Below are positions 5,481 through 13,487 of a stretch of 14,225 nt of DNA, one piece after another. The stretch's first letter is position 1, and the number at the start of each line of letters is the position of its first letter. Under the pieces are notes generated by a model, which was given only the letters and a program-made list of their open reading frames with translations, had not been told where the DNA came from and did no database searches. The translations under genes were made by a program, and so were the position numbers. The stretch is from an uncultured Planctomycetia bacterium (GTDB lineage Bacteria; Planctomycetota; UBA1135; GCA-002686595): contig CALKYE010000288.1 of assembly GCA_938003765.1 (NCBI GenBank), positions 1-14,225 of the forward strand. The letters run 5' to 3'.

Positions 5481-8075
5481 ATGCGCCCGCTGCTCGCGTG
5501 GATCGCTGTCGCTGCCGCCGCGCTGCTCGCGCTGGCCTGGTTCGCCATCGATCCATCGTCCGCGCCATCCGACGACGCGAGTCCCCCGCTCGCCCGCGAC
5601 GTCGGGCAGAGCGACTCGGCTGACAGCGTCTCGCGGCCGCTCGATGCGCATCCGACACGGAGCGCCGCGGAGCTCAGCGTCGAGCCGACGGCGCGCACGG
5701 CGACGGACATCGTTGCGTTGTCGGAGCACGACGCGCTGTTCACCGTCCGAGTGGAGTTCGCCAAAGGCGCGCCCGCGGCGGGCGCAAAGGTCTGGCTCTT
5801 CGAGCGCAGCGCGCGGGGCGCCGACTACGACCCCGCCGCGGGGTTCGAGTTCGCCCACCTCGAGCGTCGACTCGCGCAAGCGGACGAGTCGCGCGTGTGC
5901 AACGCGGAGGGCCTCGCCTCATTCCGCCAGCGCGCGGGCTTCGTCGTCGCCATCGCACGCGCCGCGGACGGCCAGACGGGATGGAACGTCGGAGCTGGCG
6001 ATGCGCGCACGCCGCTGGACGTAGAACTGGTGCGCGACTTCGACGTGGACGTGCTCGTGCGCGACAGCGACGGACGGCCGGCGGCCGGCGTGCAGGTCGT
6101 CTTGCGGCGTGTGCTGACGGTCTCGACCGACTACATCGAGCAGCGTACGGACGGAACGGGGCGCGCCACGCTGCGGAACGCGGGCATGCTGTTGTCGCGA
6201 CCTGGCGGAGCCTGGTATGCGCAACTGGGGCTGGCAGCGACCGATGCGCCTTCGAAACACTTGACGCTCCGGCGGCCGCCGAGCACGCCGCTGGAGTTCA
6301 CGCTCCCGCCGTACGGAAGCGTCGAACTCGTTCTCGGCGAGCACGCGGGCGCGAGCGGCGCATCCGAAGCGCGCGCGATGCTGCGCTCGATCGCCACAAG
6401 TCGTCCGCGACCGGGCCTGGCGCGCTGGCCGACGGGCTCGAGCACGCCGCTGACCGCGGCCTCGAACGGAAGCGTGGTGTTCGAGCACGTCGCGCTCGGC
6501 GAGCACTTCGAGGCGACGCTCGTGCGCCCGCTGTTCGAGCGCACGACGAAGTTCGCCGGCCCGAAGAAACCTGGCGAGCGCGTTGTGCTGCGCCTGGACG
6601 ACTCCGGCGCCGCGACCTGGACCGCGCGCGTGGTCGACGAACAGGGTCAGCCCTGGCGCGGCGAGCTTCTGGCGCGCGCGAACGAGGGCTCGCGAGTCCT
6701 GGGGGAGCGGCGCGAGCTTCTGCTGCGCCCCGACCCGAACGGCGTCGTGCGCATTTCGGCGCCTGGAATCCCGCCGCCCGAGGACGCTCGCGTGCTGACG
6801 CTGGCGTCGCTGGACGCACAGGGTCGCGAGGTCGCTGCCGGCCGCGCGCAAGTGCGCACGCTCGGAGCGGTCGAAGACCTGGGCGAGATCGTCATGAGCC
6901 CGGTGGACGTGCTCGCGAGCGGCGAGGTGCTCGACTGGCGGGATCAGCCGGTCCGCGGCGCGCGCGTGGTGCTCGTCGACGATCGCGACGCTCGCGACCC
7001 CAAACCTCGCCCCTGGTTCGCCGCGCACACTGACGCGAACGGACGCTTCGAGCTGCGGTTCGCGCTCGACGAGCCGACCGTCGCGCTGCAGGCGATCGCC
7101 GCGGGACGCGCGAGCCGGCCGCTCCGAGTCACCGCCGGCGCGCGCGACGTCCGACTGGCGCTCGTGTGGGGCGGCGAGGTGCGCCTGGAGGTTGCGAACC
7201 TGCCGCGCGCGGGCGAGTGCGCGGTCAACCTGATCCTGGCCCTCGCGCCCAGCGGAGCGCGCTTCGACGACATCGCTGCGCACGAGCTCTCAGCGCGTCG
7301 GAACTCCTCGCTCGTGCTCCAGAACGTGCCGGCGGGCGCGTGGGACTTCGTCGTCGCGACGGAGCTGGTCGGCGCCGGAACCCGCGAACTCGCGCGCGTT
7401 CCCTCGGTCGCGCACATCGACGAGCAGCGCCCCACTGCGGACGCCGGGCGCTTCGACGTGAGCGCTCTGATCGACCCGATCACGATCAGCGCGAGCGCGC
7501 CCCACGCGGAGGTGCGCTGGTATGTCTTCAGCCTGCGCGAACACCGTCCCGGCGGCGAGTCGGGAGCCGGCTGGTCGTTCACGCGCTCGACGTCGTCGCT
7601 GCTGGTTCCAGCCGCGCTCGCGCCATTCGACCTGCAGGTGGATTGCCCCGGATACCTCGAGGAGCGCTTCGAGGCCGTGCGAAGCGACGTGCACGCCGTA
7701 CTGCGCCCCGGTCCGCAGATCGAGATCGTGCTCGACTCGGGCGCTGCAGAGTTGCCCGAGGGCCGGAGCTACTGCGTCGCGCTCGCGCCGCTGAACGGCG
7801 CGCCTTCGAACGCCGATTACGTTCGGTTGGCGCCCGGCGGCGTTTGTCGAGAGCAGGCGCCGCGCCTGGGCGCCATGCGCATCGCGCTGGCGACGTGCCA
7901 AGGCGTGGCCGGCCCCATGCGCGACGTGCGCGAACTCCCGCGCTCGGCCTGGCCACAAATCGACGTGTCGGAATTCGGGCCCCAGCGCATCGTCGTGTCC
8001 CCCACGAGCGAGGCGGTCGAGGCCGCACGCCCGGCGCCGCCCGCATCCGTCCGGATCCTACGGGAGCAGCGCTGA
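5481..8075 (+). CDS. Membrane-anchored multi-domain beta-sandwich protein (carboxypeptidase-regulatory-like)
   Basis: This 864-residue protein starts with a hydrophobic segment (residues 5-22, LLAWIAVAAAALLALAWF). It is either a signal peptide or, more likely, a membrane anchor, followed by a disordered Ser/Asp/Pro-rich stretch (24-80). The rest is predicted to be successive beta-sandwich domains of the CarboxypepD_reg/Ig-like type. The clearest are at 187-275 (VLVRDSDGRPAAGVQVVL then TDGTGRATL), 380-470 (ARVVDEQGQPWRGEL) and 474-560 (GEVLDWRDQPVRGARVVL then TDANGRFEL). Such domains are structural or adhesive and no catalytic motif is visible. The C-terminal third (560-864) is also beta-rich but unrecognised. 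The start at 5481 lacks a Shine-Dalgarno. It sits between the two toroid paralogs, 51 bases after the first, so cotranscription and a shared cell-envelope role are plausible. The domain type is moderately sure; the function is unknown. Confidence 0.75.
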   Translation: MRPLLAWIAVAAAALLALAWFAIDPSSAPSDDASPPLARDVGQSDSADSVSRPLDAHPTRSAAELSVEPTARTATDIVALSEHDALFTVRVEFAKGAPAAGAKVWLFERSARGADYDPAAGFEFAHLERRLAQADESRVCNAEGLASFRQRAGFVVAIARAADGQTGWNVGAGDARTPLDVELVRDFDVDVLVRDSDGRPAAGVQVVLRRVLTVSTDYIEQRTDGTGRATLRNAGMLLSRPGGAWYAQLGLAATDAPSKHLTLRRPPSTPLEFTLPPYGSVELVLGEHAGASGASEARAMLRSIATSRPRPGLARWPTGSSTPLTAASNGSVVFEHVALGEHFEATLVRPLFERTTKFAGPKKPGERVVLRLDDSGAATWTARVVDEQGQPWRGELLARANEGSRVLGERRELLLRPDPNGVVRISAPGIPPPEDARVLTLASLDAQGREVAAGRAQVRTLGAVEDLGEIVMSPVDVLASGEVLDWRDQPVRGARVVLVDDRDARDPKPRPWFAAHTDANGRFELRFALDEPTVALQAIAAGRASRPLRVTAGARDVRLALVWGGEVRLEVANLPRAGECAVNLILALAPSGARFDDIAAHELSARRNSSLVLQNVPAGAWDFVVATELVGAGTRELARVPSVAHIDEQRPTADAGRFDVSALIDPITISASAPHAEVRWYVFSLREHRPGGESGAGWSFTRSTSSLLVPAALAPFDLQVDCPGYLEERFEAVRSDVHAVLRPGPQIEIVLDSGAAELPEGRSYCVALAPLNGAPSNADYVRLAPGGVCREQAPRLGAMRIALATCQGVAGPMRDVRELPRSAWPQIDVSEFGPQRIVVSPTSEAVEAARPAPPASVRILREQR

Positions 8076-8137
8076 CTCGCGGCGCGAGTTCCAGCTCGCC
8101 GCGCGTGACAGCCGCGTGCGCGCTCCGTCGTAGGACC

Positions 8138-8174
8138 TCGTGCCAGCTCGCCAACGGAGCGATGGCTGGCACGA
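8138..8174 (+). promoter_or_regulatory. Perfect 10-bp inverted repeat upstream of the second toroid gene
   Basis: TCGTGCCAGC (8138-8147) is the exact reverse complement of GCTGGCACGA (8165-8174), separated by 17 bases. It lies 63-99 bases after the beta-sandwich gene and 44-80 bases before the toroid start at 8218. It could be an operator, an mRNA hairpin or a terminator; no T-run follows directly. A GTG at 8140 lies inside the left arm and is unlikely to be the real start. Confidence 0.45.
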
Positions 8175-8217
8175 AGTCACACGCCACGTTTCTTCGCCCG
8201 GCCCCTCCCCCGCCGCC

Positions 8218-10413
8218 ATGCTCGCCGCTTTTGCGCTGTCGTTTGCGTCGCATCTGGCTCCGCTGCCCGCCACCGACTTCCACGCGCCGAACCAGGCCGC
8301 CACTCAGGACGAGAAGCTCCCGGGCTCCCGAACACCCGTTCCGACGGAGGAGACTCGCAAACACGAGCGAACGGAGCTGGAGAAGCGACTGAAGGTCCCG
8401 GCGCGCAGCGCGTGGACGAAGGCGACGGCGTCGGCGCTCGCGCGCAAGGCGCTGGAGGTCGCGCGCGCGAGCCTGCCGTCGAGCGATGGCGGCTACGCCG
8501 CGCTCGAGCTGACACGCGACTTGGCTGAGGTCGCCGCCGATGTCGACGCCGGCTTCGAAGCGATCGAACGTTTGGAGAACCAGTGGGAGCTCGACGGCCG
8601 TCCGATGCGGCGCGCTCTCGTCCTGGCGACGGCGTTGACGGCCGAGGGCGATCAGCGCAAGTCCGTCGGCGCGCGCTCGCTCGACTTGGCGGGTGAGTAC
8701 ATCGACCTGCAGGAGTACGAGCTGGCGACCGAGCTGATCGACCACCCTGAGCTCAAGAAGATCGCCTACCAGAACCTGGACCTGCAACCGCGACGCGAGA
8801 AGCTCGAGGTGCGCGAGATCGAGGAGTTCCGCCTGGTGCGCCAGCATTTCGAGGCGCTGAAGCTCCCGTCGCCCAAGCCCATCCACCAGCACACGGCCGG
8901 CTACTACCTGTGCTTCAAGCGCGGTGACTTCGAGCGCGGACTGCCGCTGCTCGCCAAGGGCGACTTCGCCGCCTTCGCAGAGCTGGCCGCGCGCGACCTG
9001 AAGAACCCCGCCGATCCGCTTCAACAACTCGAGCTGGCTCAGGCGTGGCTGAAGCTCGCGCGGAGCGAGATCCGCAAGGCTGCGGAGCAAGACTCGGCGC
9101 TGCGCCGCGCGCAGCATTGGTTGAGCGCTTCGCAGCGCGGCAGCGGAATGACGACGGCCGAGCGCGAGAGGATGGCGAAGCTCGAAGCGGAGCTCGGCGC
9201 GGCGCTCGCGGGTGTGACGGCCGCGACCGTACGTGCGAAGCGGCCCGAGAGCGACGAGCCCATGGCGGTGATCTCGCGCATGAAGGGCGGACGGCTCGAT
9301 GCGCGCATCGGCGGCCGGAACATCAAGGCGCGCGCAGGGACCGGCGTCGAGCAGGCGCTCAAGGACGGCTTCGAGTGGCTCAAGTGGCACCAGTCAGCGG
9401 AGGGCAGCTGGCAAGCCAAGGACTACTCGGATAACTGCGGGAAGATCGCGGAAGGCGCGAAGTGCGAAGGCGCCGGCGAGGCGCAGTTCGACGTCGGATT
9501 GACCGGACTCGCGCTGCTGGCGTTCCTCGGAGACGGCAACACGACGCTCGAGGGTCCGTACAAGGAACAGGTCGCGCGCGGCATCAAGTGGCTCGTGGAC
9601 CAGCAGCAAGCCGAAAGCGGGATGTTCGGTACGCGACGCGACCCCATTCACATCTACAACCACGCCGTCGCGTCGCAGGCGGTCTGCGAGGCGTACTACC
9701 TCTCATCGGCGCCCCTCTTGAAGCTCTCGGCGAGCAAGGCGGTGAAGTTCATCCTGGAGGCGCGCAGTGAGGGCATGGGCTGGGGCTATGCGCACCTCGG
9801 CCGATTTCACGACGACACCTCGATCACCGGCTGGATGGTCATGGCCTTGAAGTGCGCAGAGGAGGCGAAGCTCGAGGTCGACCAACAGGCGTTCGATGGC
9901 GCTCTGCGTTGGATCGACAAGATGTCCAGCGCGCAGACCGGGCGCGTGGGATACGACAAAGTCAATTCGGACTCGTCGCGCGCGAAGCGCATCAACGAGA
10001 AGTTTGTCAGCACGCGCGGCGAAGCGATGACGGCCGTGGGGCTGCTGTGTCGCGTCTTCCTCGGACAAGACACCGCGCGCACGCCGGTCATGGTCGCGCA
10101 CGCCGACCTGATCGCGAGGGAGCTGCCGGTCTGGAACGACGACCCCAGCCAGGAAGCTGGCCCGGACTTCTACTACTGGTACTACGGCTCCCACGCGATG
10201 CACCAGATGGGCGGCGACTACTGGAAGACGTGGTCGAAGGCTCTGTACTCCGCACTGGTCACTTCGCAGCGCAGAGCTGGAGACGCGAAAGGATCGTGGG
10301 ATCCCCGTGTCGACCCGTGGGGCTATGCCGGCGGCCGCGTCTACACGACGGCCATGGCCTTGCTGGCGCTGGAGTCCGAGTTCCGCTTCGCACGCGTGCT
10401 GAAGACGCGTTGA
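8218..10413 (+). CDS. Exported toroid (prenyltransferase/squalene-oxidase-repeat-like) protein, paralog 2
   Basis: This 731-residue protein matches the one at 3300-5429 along nearly its whole length. A hydrophobic N-terminus (MLAAFALSFASHLAPLPA) is the probable signal peptide. That is why ATG at 8218 is preferred to the in-frame GTG at 8140; no Shine-Dalgarno is seen. Residues 65-290 are the helical module with AGYYLCFKRGDFERGL (227-242). Residues 375-722 are the toroid, with FEWLKWHQSAEGSW, DVGLTGLALLAFLGDGNTTLEGP, DDTSITGW (532-539), RINEKF..TRGEAMTAVGLL, and the end block DFYYWYYG...KGSWDPRVDPWGYAGGRVYTTA (650-712). C407 and C416 match the cysteine pair of the paralog. The DxDD cyclase and CGEQ thioester signatures are absent, so enzymatic activity is doubtful. 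Its stop faces the sigma-factor stop 66 bases away. The fold and paralogy are secure; the role is unknown. Confidence 0.85.
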   Translation: MLAAFALSFASHLAPLPATDFHAPNQAATQDEKLPGSRTPVPTEETRKHERTELEKRLKVPARSAWTKATASALARKALEVARASLPSSDGGYAALELTRDLAEVAADVDAGFEAIERLENQWELDGRPMRRALVLATALTAEGDQRKSVGARSLDLAGEYIDLQEYELATELIDHPELKKIAYQNLDLQPRREKLEVREIEEFRLVRQHFEALKLPSPKPIHQHTAGYYLCFKRGDFERGLPLLAKGDFAAFAELAARDLKNPADPLQQLELAQAWLKLARSEIRKAAEQDSALRRAQHWLSASQRGSGMTTAERERMAKLEAELGAALAGVTAATVRAKRPESDEPMAVISRMKGGRLDARIGGRNIKARAGTGVEQALKDGFEWLKWHQSAEGSWQAKDYSDNCGKIAEGAKCEGAGEAQFDVGLTGLALLAFLGDGNTTLEGPYKEQVARGIKWLVDQQQAESGMFGTRRDPIHIYNHAVASQAVCEAYYLSSAPLLKLSASKAVKFILEARSEGMGWGYAHLGRFHDDTSITGWMVMALKCAEEAKLEVDQQAFDGALRWIDKMSSAQTGRVGYDKVNSDSSRAKRINEKFVSTRGEAMTAVGLLCRVFLGQDTARTPVMVAHADLIARELPVWNDDPSQEAGPDFYYWYYGSHAMHQMGGDYWKTWSKALYSALVTSQRRAGDAKGSWDPRVDPWGYAGGRVYTTAMALLALESEFRFARVLKTR

Positions 10414-10447
10414 ACTCCGCCGCGCGCGGTGCGGCGCTCGTTCACGG

Positions 10448-10469
10448 CGCGCTCCACGCGCTGAGCGCG
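10448..10469. terminator. Hairpin between convergent genes (possible bidirectional terminator)
   Basis: CGCGCTC (10448-10454) pairs with GAGCGCG (10463-10469) over an eight-base loop, midway in the 66-base gap between two facing stop codons. A second, weaker stem, GCCGC/GCGGC, lies at 10419-10435. Neither has a T-tract, and short GC stems are common in such DNA. The call rests mainly on position. Confidence 0.4.
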
Positions 10470-10479
10470 ACGCTCCGGA

Positions 10480-11244
10480 TCAGAACGGCGACGACTGCGA
10501 AGCGTCGCCGTAGTCCCGGCCCACGTTGGTGCGCAGGATGTCGGCCAGCTTGGCCTCGGCTCGGCGCAACATCATGCGCAGCGCGTCTTCGCTCCGGCCG
10601 CCCAGGCGCTGGCCGGCTTCGCGCAGCGAAAGGCCCTGGAAGAAGACCATGGTGATCGCCTGGCGGTACTCGGGGTTGAGCTGCTCGAGGCCGCGGCGCA
10701 GGTGCTCGAAGCGCTCGCCGCGCGAGACCGTGCGCGTCACCGAGAGCTCGTCGCTGGCGATCATGTCCAGCCCCGGCAGCAGGTCGCCGTCGGTGTTCGA
10801 GGTCGGCTCGAGCGTGGTCTCGAGCGAGGTGTCGCGCTTGGAGGCCGAGTAGTACTCCGCCTTGTCGCGGATCTTGTTCTGCAGGATCTGGATCAGCCAC
10901 TTCAAGAGCGACTGCTCGCCGCGGTACTCGTAGCGCTTGAAGTCGCGCGTGGCCTCGCGGAACGTCGTCTGCGCCAGATCGTCGGGCTCTTCCTTCAGTC
11001 GCAGCCGCGGACCGAGCCGGCGACGCGCCACCTCGACCATCAGCGTGTGGTAGCGCGTGAACAGGTCGTTGAGCGCCTGTGCGTCGCCGTCCTGCGCGCG
11101 CCGCACCAGTTGCGCCGTCTCGTCGTTCTCGAAGCCCTCCGGCAGCGCGAAGGCGCCGCCAGCGGCCAGCCCCTGTTCGCTCGGCGCCGGATCGGGGCGG
11201 TTGGAAGGCTCTTGCGGTTCGCTCGGCATGGCTTGGAGGTCCAT
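10480..11244 (-). CDS. ECF-type RNA polymerase sigma-70 factor
   Basis: This 254-residue protein carries sigma region 2 at about 45-132, including DDLAQTTFREATRDF (88-102) and FKRYEYRGEQSLLKWL (102-117) for -10 recognition. Region 4 at about 179-237 has the helix-turn-helix GLSLREAGQRLGGRSEDALRMML, which contacts the -35 element. There is no region 1 or 3, as in ECF factors. It is longer than most (usually about 180-200 residues) because of a Pro/Glu-rich N-terminal extension of some 40 residues, an extended 133-178 linker and a polar tail. The style resembles planctomycete-specific ECF-like factors. No anti-sigma gene is adjacent. An alternative start five codons downstream (11229) is possible; neither start has a Shine-Dalgarno. 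It lies 57 bases after ligA on the same strand, so it may be the last gene of that operon. Sigma identity is firm; the regulon is unknown. Confidence 0.9.
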   Translation of the reverse strand: MDLQAMPSEPQEPSNRPDPAPSEQGLAAGGAFALPEGFENDETAQLVRRAQDGDAQALNDLFTRYHTLMVEVARRRLGPRLRLKEEPDDLAQTTFREATRDFKRYEYRGEQSLLKWLIQILQNKIRDKAEYYSASKRDTSLETTLEPTSNTDGDLLPGLDMIASDELSVTRTVSRGERFEHLRRGLEQLNPEYRQAITMVFFQGLSLREAGQRLGGRSEDALRMMLRRAEAKLADILRTNVGRDYGDASQSSPF

Positions 11245-11301
11245 ACGGTAATCGATCGGGCCCCCGCTCGGCGCGCGCCGGGCGCTCGCGCATCCGAACC
11301 G

Positions 11302-13431
11302 TTACGGAGCGCGACCGGCGAGCGCCAGGAACGCGGCCTCGTCCAGAACGTTGATGCCGAGCGCCGCCGCCTTGTCCTTCTTCGAGCCGCCGCCCTCGCC
11401 TTGCACGAGGAAGTGCGTCTTGGCGCTGATGGCCGACGCGACCTTGCCGCCCAGGCTCTCGACCAGCTTCTTCGCTTCCGCGCGGCCCATCTGCGCCAGC
11501 GTGCCGGTGAACACGACGGTCTTGCCCGCGAAGGGGCTGTCCGAGCGCACCTCCACGCGCGGGTAGGCGAGGCGCACGCCGCCGGCGAAGTAGCGCTCGA
11601 GCTCGGCCTGGTTCTCCGGCCGGTCGAACCACTCGCGCACGCTGCGCGCGACCTCGGGGCCGATGCCCTCGACGTGCTGGAGCTCGTCGAGCGAAGCAGC
11701 GCGCAACTCGTCGAGGGTCGCGAAGTGCAGCGCCAGCGCGCGCGCGGTCGCCGCGCCGACGTCGGAGATCGCGAGCGCGACCAGGAAGCGCTCGAAGGTC
11801 ACGTCGCGGGCGCGCTCGATCTGGGCGAGCAGGCTGGCGACGCTCTTCTCGCCCCAGCGCTCGAGTTCGACGAGTCGCTCGCGCAGCGCGTCGAGGTGGA
11901 ACAGGTCGGCGGTGGAGCGCAGGTGACCGGCGATGAAGAGCTGTTCGGCCATGCGTTCGCCCAAGCCGTCGATCTCCAGCGCGCCGCGGCGCGTGGCCAT
12001 CAGCGTGCGACCGATCACTTGCGGCGCGCAGCCGTACACGTTGGGGCAGCGCCAGAACTTGCCCTCCTGCGCCAGCGCCGTACCGCAGGCCGGACAAGCG
12101 GCAGGAACGGAGAACTCGTCGCGCCAACCGCAGAGCACGCCGGCGCGCGGCGCTTCGCCTTCGAGCAACTCGGCCGGTCGGCGCGCGCGCCAGTCGGCCG
12201 GCTCGTCGCCCTCCGCGGCTTGCGCCACGGCGATGACCTGCGGAATCACGTCGCCGGCGCGCTCGAGGAATACGCGGTCGCCGATGCGCAGCCCCAGCGC
12301 GCGAACGTAGTCCGCGTTGTGCAGCGTGCTGTGGCGCACGACGACGCCGCCGATCTCGACCGGATCGACGTGCGCGCGCGGCGTGATGCGGCCGAGCGCT
12401 CCGACCTGGAACTCGATGGCGCGCAGCGTGCTGGTCGCCTCGTTGGCCGGGAACTTGTGCGCGAACTGCCAGCGCGTCGAGCGCGCCGTGGCGCCGAGTC
12501 GCTCGCGCAGGACGAGCGAGTCGAGCTTGGCGACGATGCCGTCGACGTCGAACGGGAGCTCGCCGCGGCGCGCGAGCATGCGCGCGTGGTAGTCGAAGCA
12601 ACCCTCGAGACCGTTCACGCGCTCGGCCCAGGCGTTGTGCGGGAAACCCCAGTCGCGCAGCGCCTCGAGCCCTTCCCAGTGCGTCGTGAAGCTCGCGCCC
12701 GGCAGCCCTTCGACGCGCGCGATCGCCCAGGGATGGAACTGCAGCGGATAGCGCGCCACCTCAGCGGGATCGTTGCGTCGCAAGGCCCCCGCGGCGGCGT
12801 TGCGCGGATTGGCCAGCACCGGTCGACCTTCGCGAGCGCGCTCGGCGTTGAAGCGCGCGAAGGCCTCGCGCTCGATCAGGACCTCGCCGCGCACCTCGAG
12901 CAGCGCAGGCGCGGCGCGGCGCGCGTCGAACAGGCGCAGCGGCAGGTTGCGCACGGTGCGGAGGTTGGCCGAGATCTCCTCGCCGACCTCGCCGTCGCCG
13001 CGCGTCACGCCGGCGACGAAACGGCCGTGCTCGAAGATCAAGGACGTGCTCGCGCCGTCGAACTTGGGCTCGACCACCCAGACGAGCGGCGCGTCCTCGG
13101 CCAGCAGCAGGAAGCGACGGATGCGCTCGTCGAACTCGCGCACCTCGTCGGCGCTGAACAAGCTGTCGATCGAGAGCATCGGCAGCTCGTGGCGTCGCTT
13201 GGCGAAGCCCTGGCCTTCGGGGAGCGGCGCGCCGACGCGCTGCGTCGGGCTGTCGGGCGTGACCAGCTCGGGATGCTCGCGCTCGAGTTGCTCGAGTTCG
13301 CGGAACAGCCGGTCGTACTCGGCGTCGCTGACCTGGGGCTGCGCCTCGACGTAGTACAGGTAGTTGTGGCGTCGGAGCTGGGCGCGGAGCTCCTCGGCGC
13401 GCCGCGCGGCAGCGGAGTCGGACGAAGTCAT
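11302..13431 (-). CDS. ligA: NAD+-dependent DNA ligase LigA
   Basis: This 709-residue enzyme seals nicks in replication and repair using NAD+. Domain Ia (HNYLYYVEAQPQVSDAEYD, 22-40) binds NAD+. The adenylation domain has the nucleophile K123 in EPKFDG, E183 in RGE, DVDGIVAK (295-302, with K302) and AHKFP (K326). The OB fold follows (about 335-410). The zinc finger uses C446, C449, C462 and C468. Helix-hairpin-helix repeats span about 485-605, and a complete BRCT domain (634-709) starts FAGKTVVFTGTL. All catalytic residues are present and the length is near the usual 670-700. One oddity is that the OB-fold motif QVGRTG reads QVGALG (343-348). ATG at 13431 is chosen because domain Ia begins at once; an upstream extension would run through cdd in another frame. 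It lies 56 bases after cdd, and a shared transcript is likely. Confidence 0.97.
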   Translation of the reverse strand: MTSSDSAAARRAEELRAQLRRHNYLYYVEAQPQVSDAEYDRLFRELEQLEREHPELVTPDSPTQRVGAPLPEGQGFAKRRHELPMLSIDSLFSADEVREFDERIRRFLLLAEDAPLVWVVEPKFDGASTSLIFEHGRFVAGVTRGDGEVGEEISANLRTVRNLPLRLFDARRAAPALLEVRGEVLIEREAFARFNAERAREGRPVLANPRNAAAGALRRNDPAEVARYPLQFHPWAIARVEGLPGASFTTHWEGLEALRDWGFPHNAWAERVNGLEGCFDYHARMLARRGELPFDVDGIVAKLDSLVLRERLGATARSTRWQFAHKFPANEATSTLRAIEFQVGALGRITPRAHVDPVEIGGVVVRHSTLHNADYVRALGLRIGDRVFLERAGDVIPQVIAVAQAAEGDEPADWRARRPAELLEGEAPRAGVLCGWRDEFSVPAACPACGTALAQEGKFWRCPNVYGCAPQVIGRTLMATRRGALEIDGLGERMAEQLFIAGHLRSTADLFHLDALRERLVELERWGEKSVASLLAQIERARDVTFERFLVALAISDVGAATARALALHFATLDELRAASLDELQHVEGIGPEVARSVREWFDRPENQAELERYFAGGVRLAYPRVEVRSDSPFAGKTVVFTGTLAQMGRAEAKKLVESLGGKVASAISAKTHFLVQGEGGGSKKDKAAALGINVLDEAAFLALAGRAP

Positions 13432-13487
13432 GGCGAGGTCGGCGTCGTGCGCGACAGGCAGTTCGAGATTCGTGCGCGAGCGGCGGC

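Noticed and set aside
8140..8217. A GTG start for the second toroid gene at 8140
   Set aside because: It lies within an inverted-repeat arm and adds 26 charged residues ahead of a hydrophobic signal segment that starts at ATG 8218.
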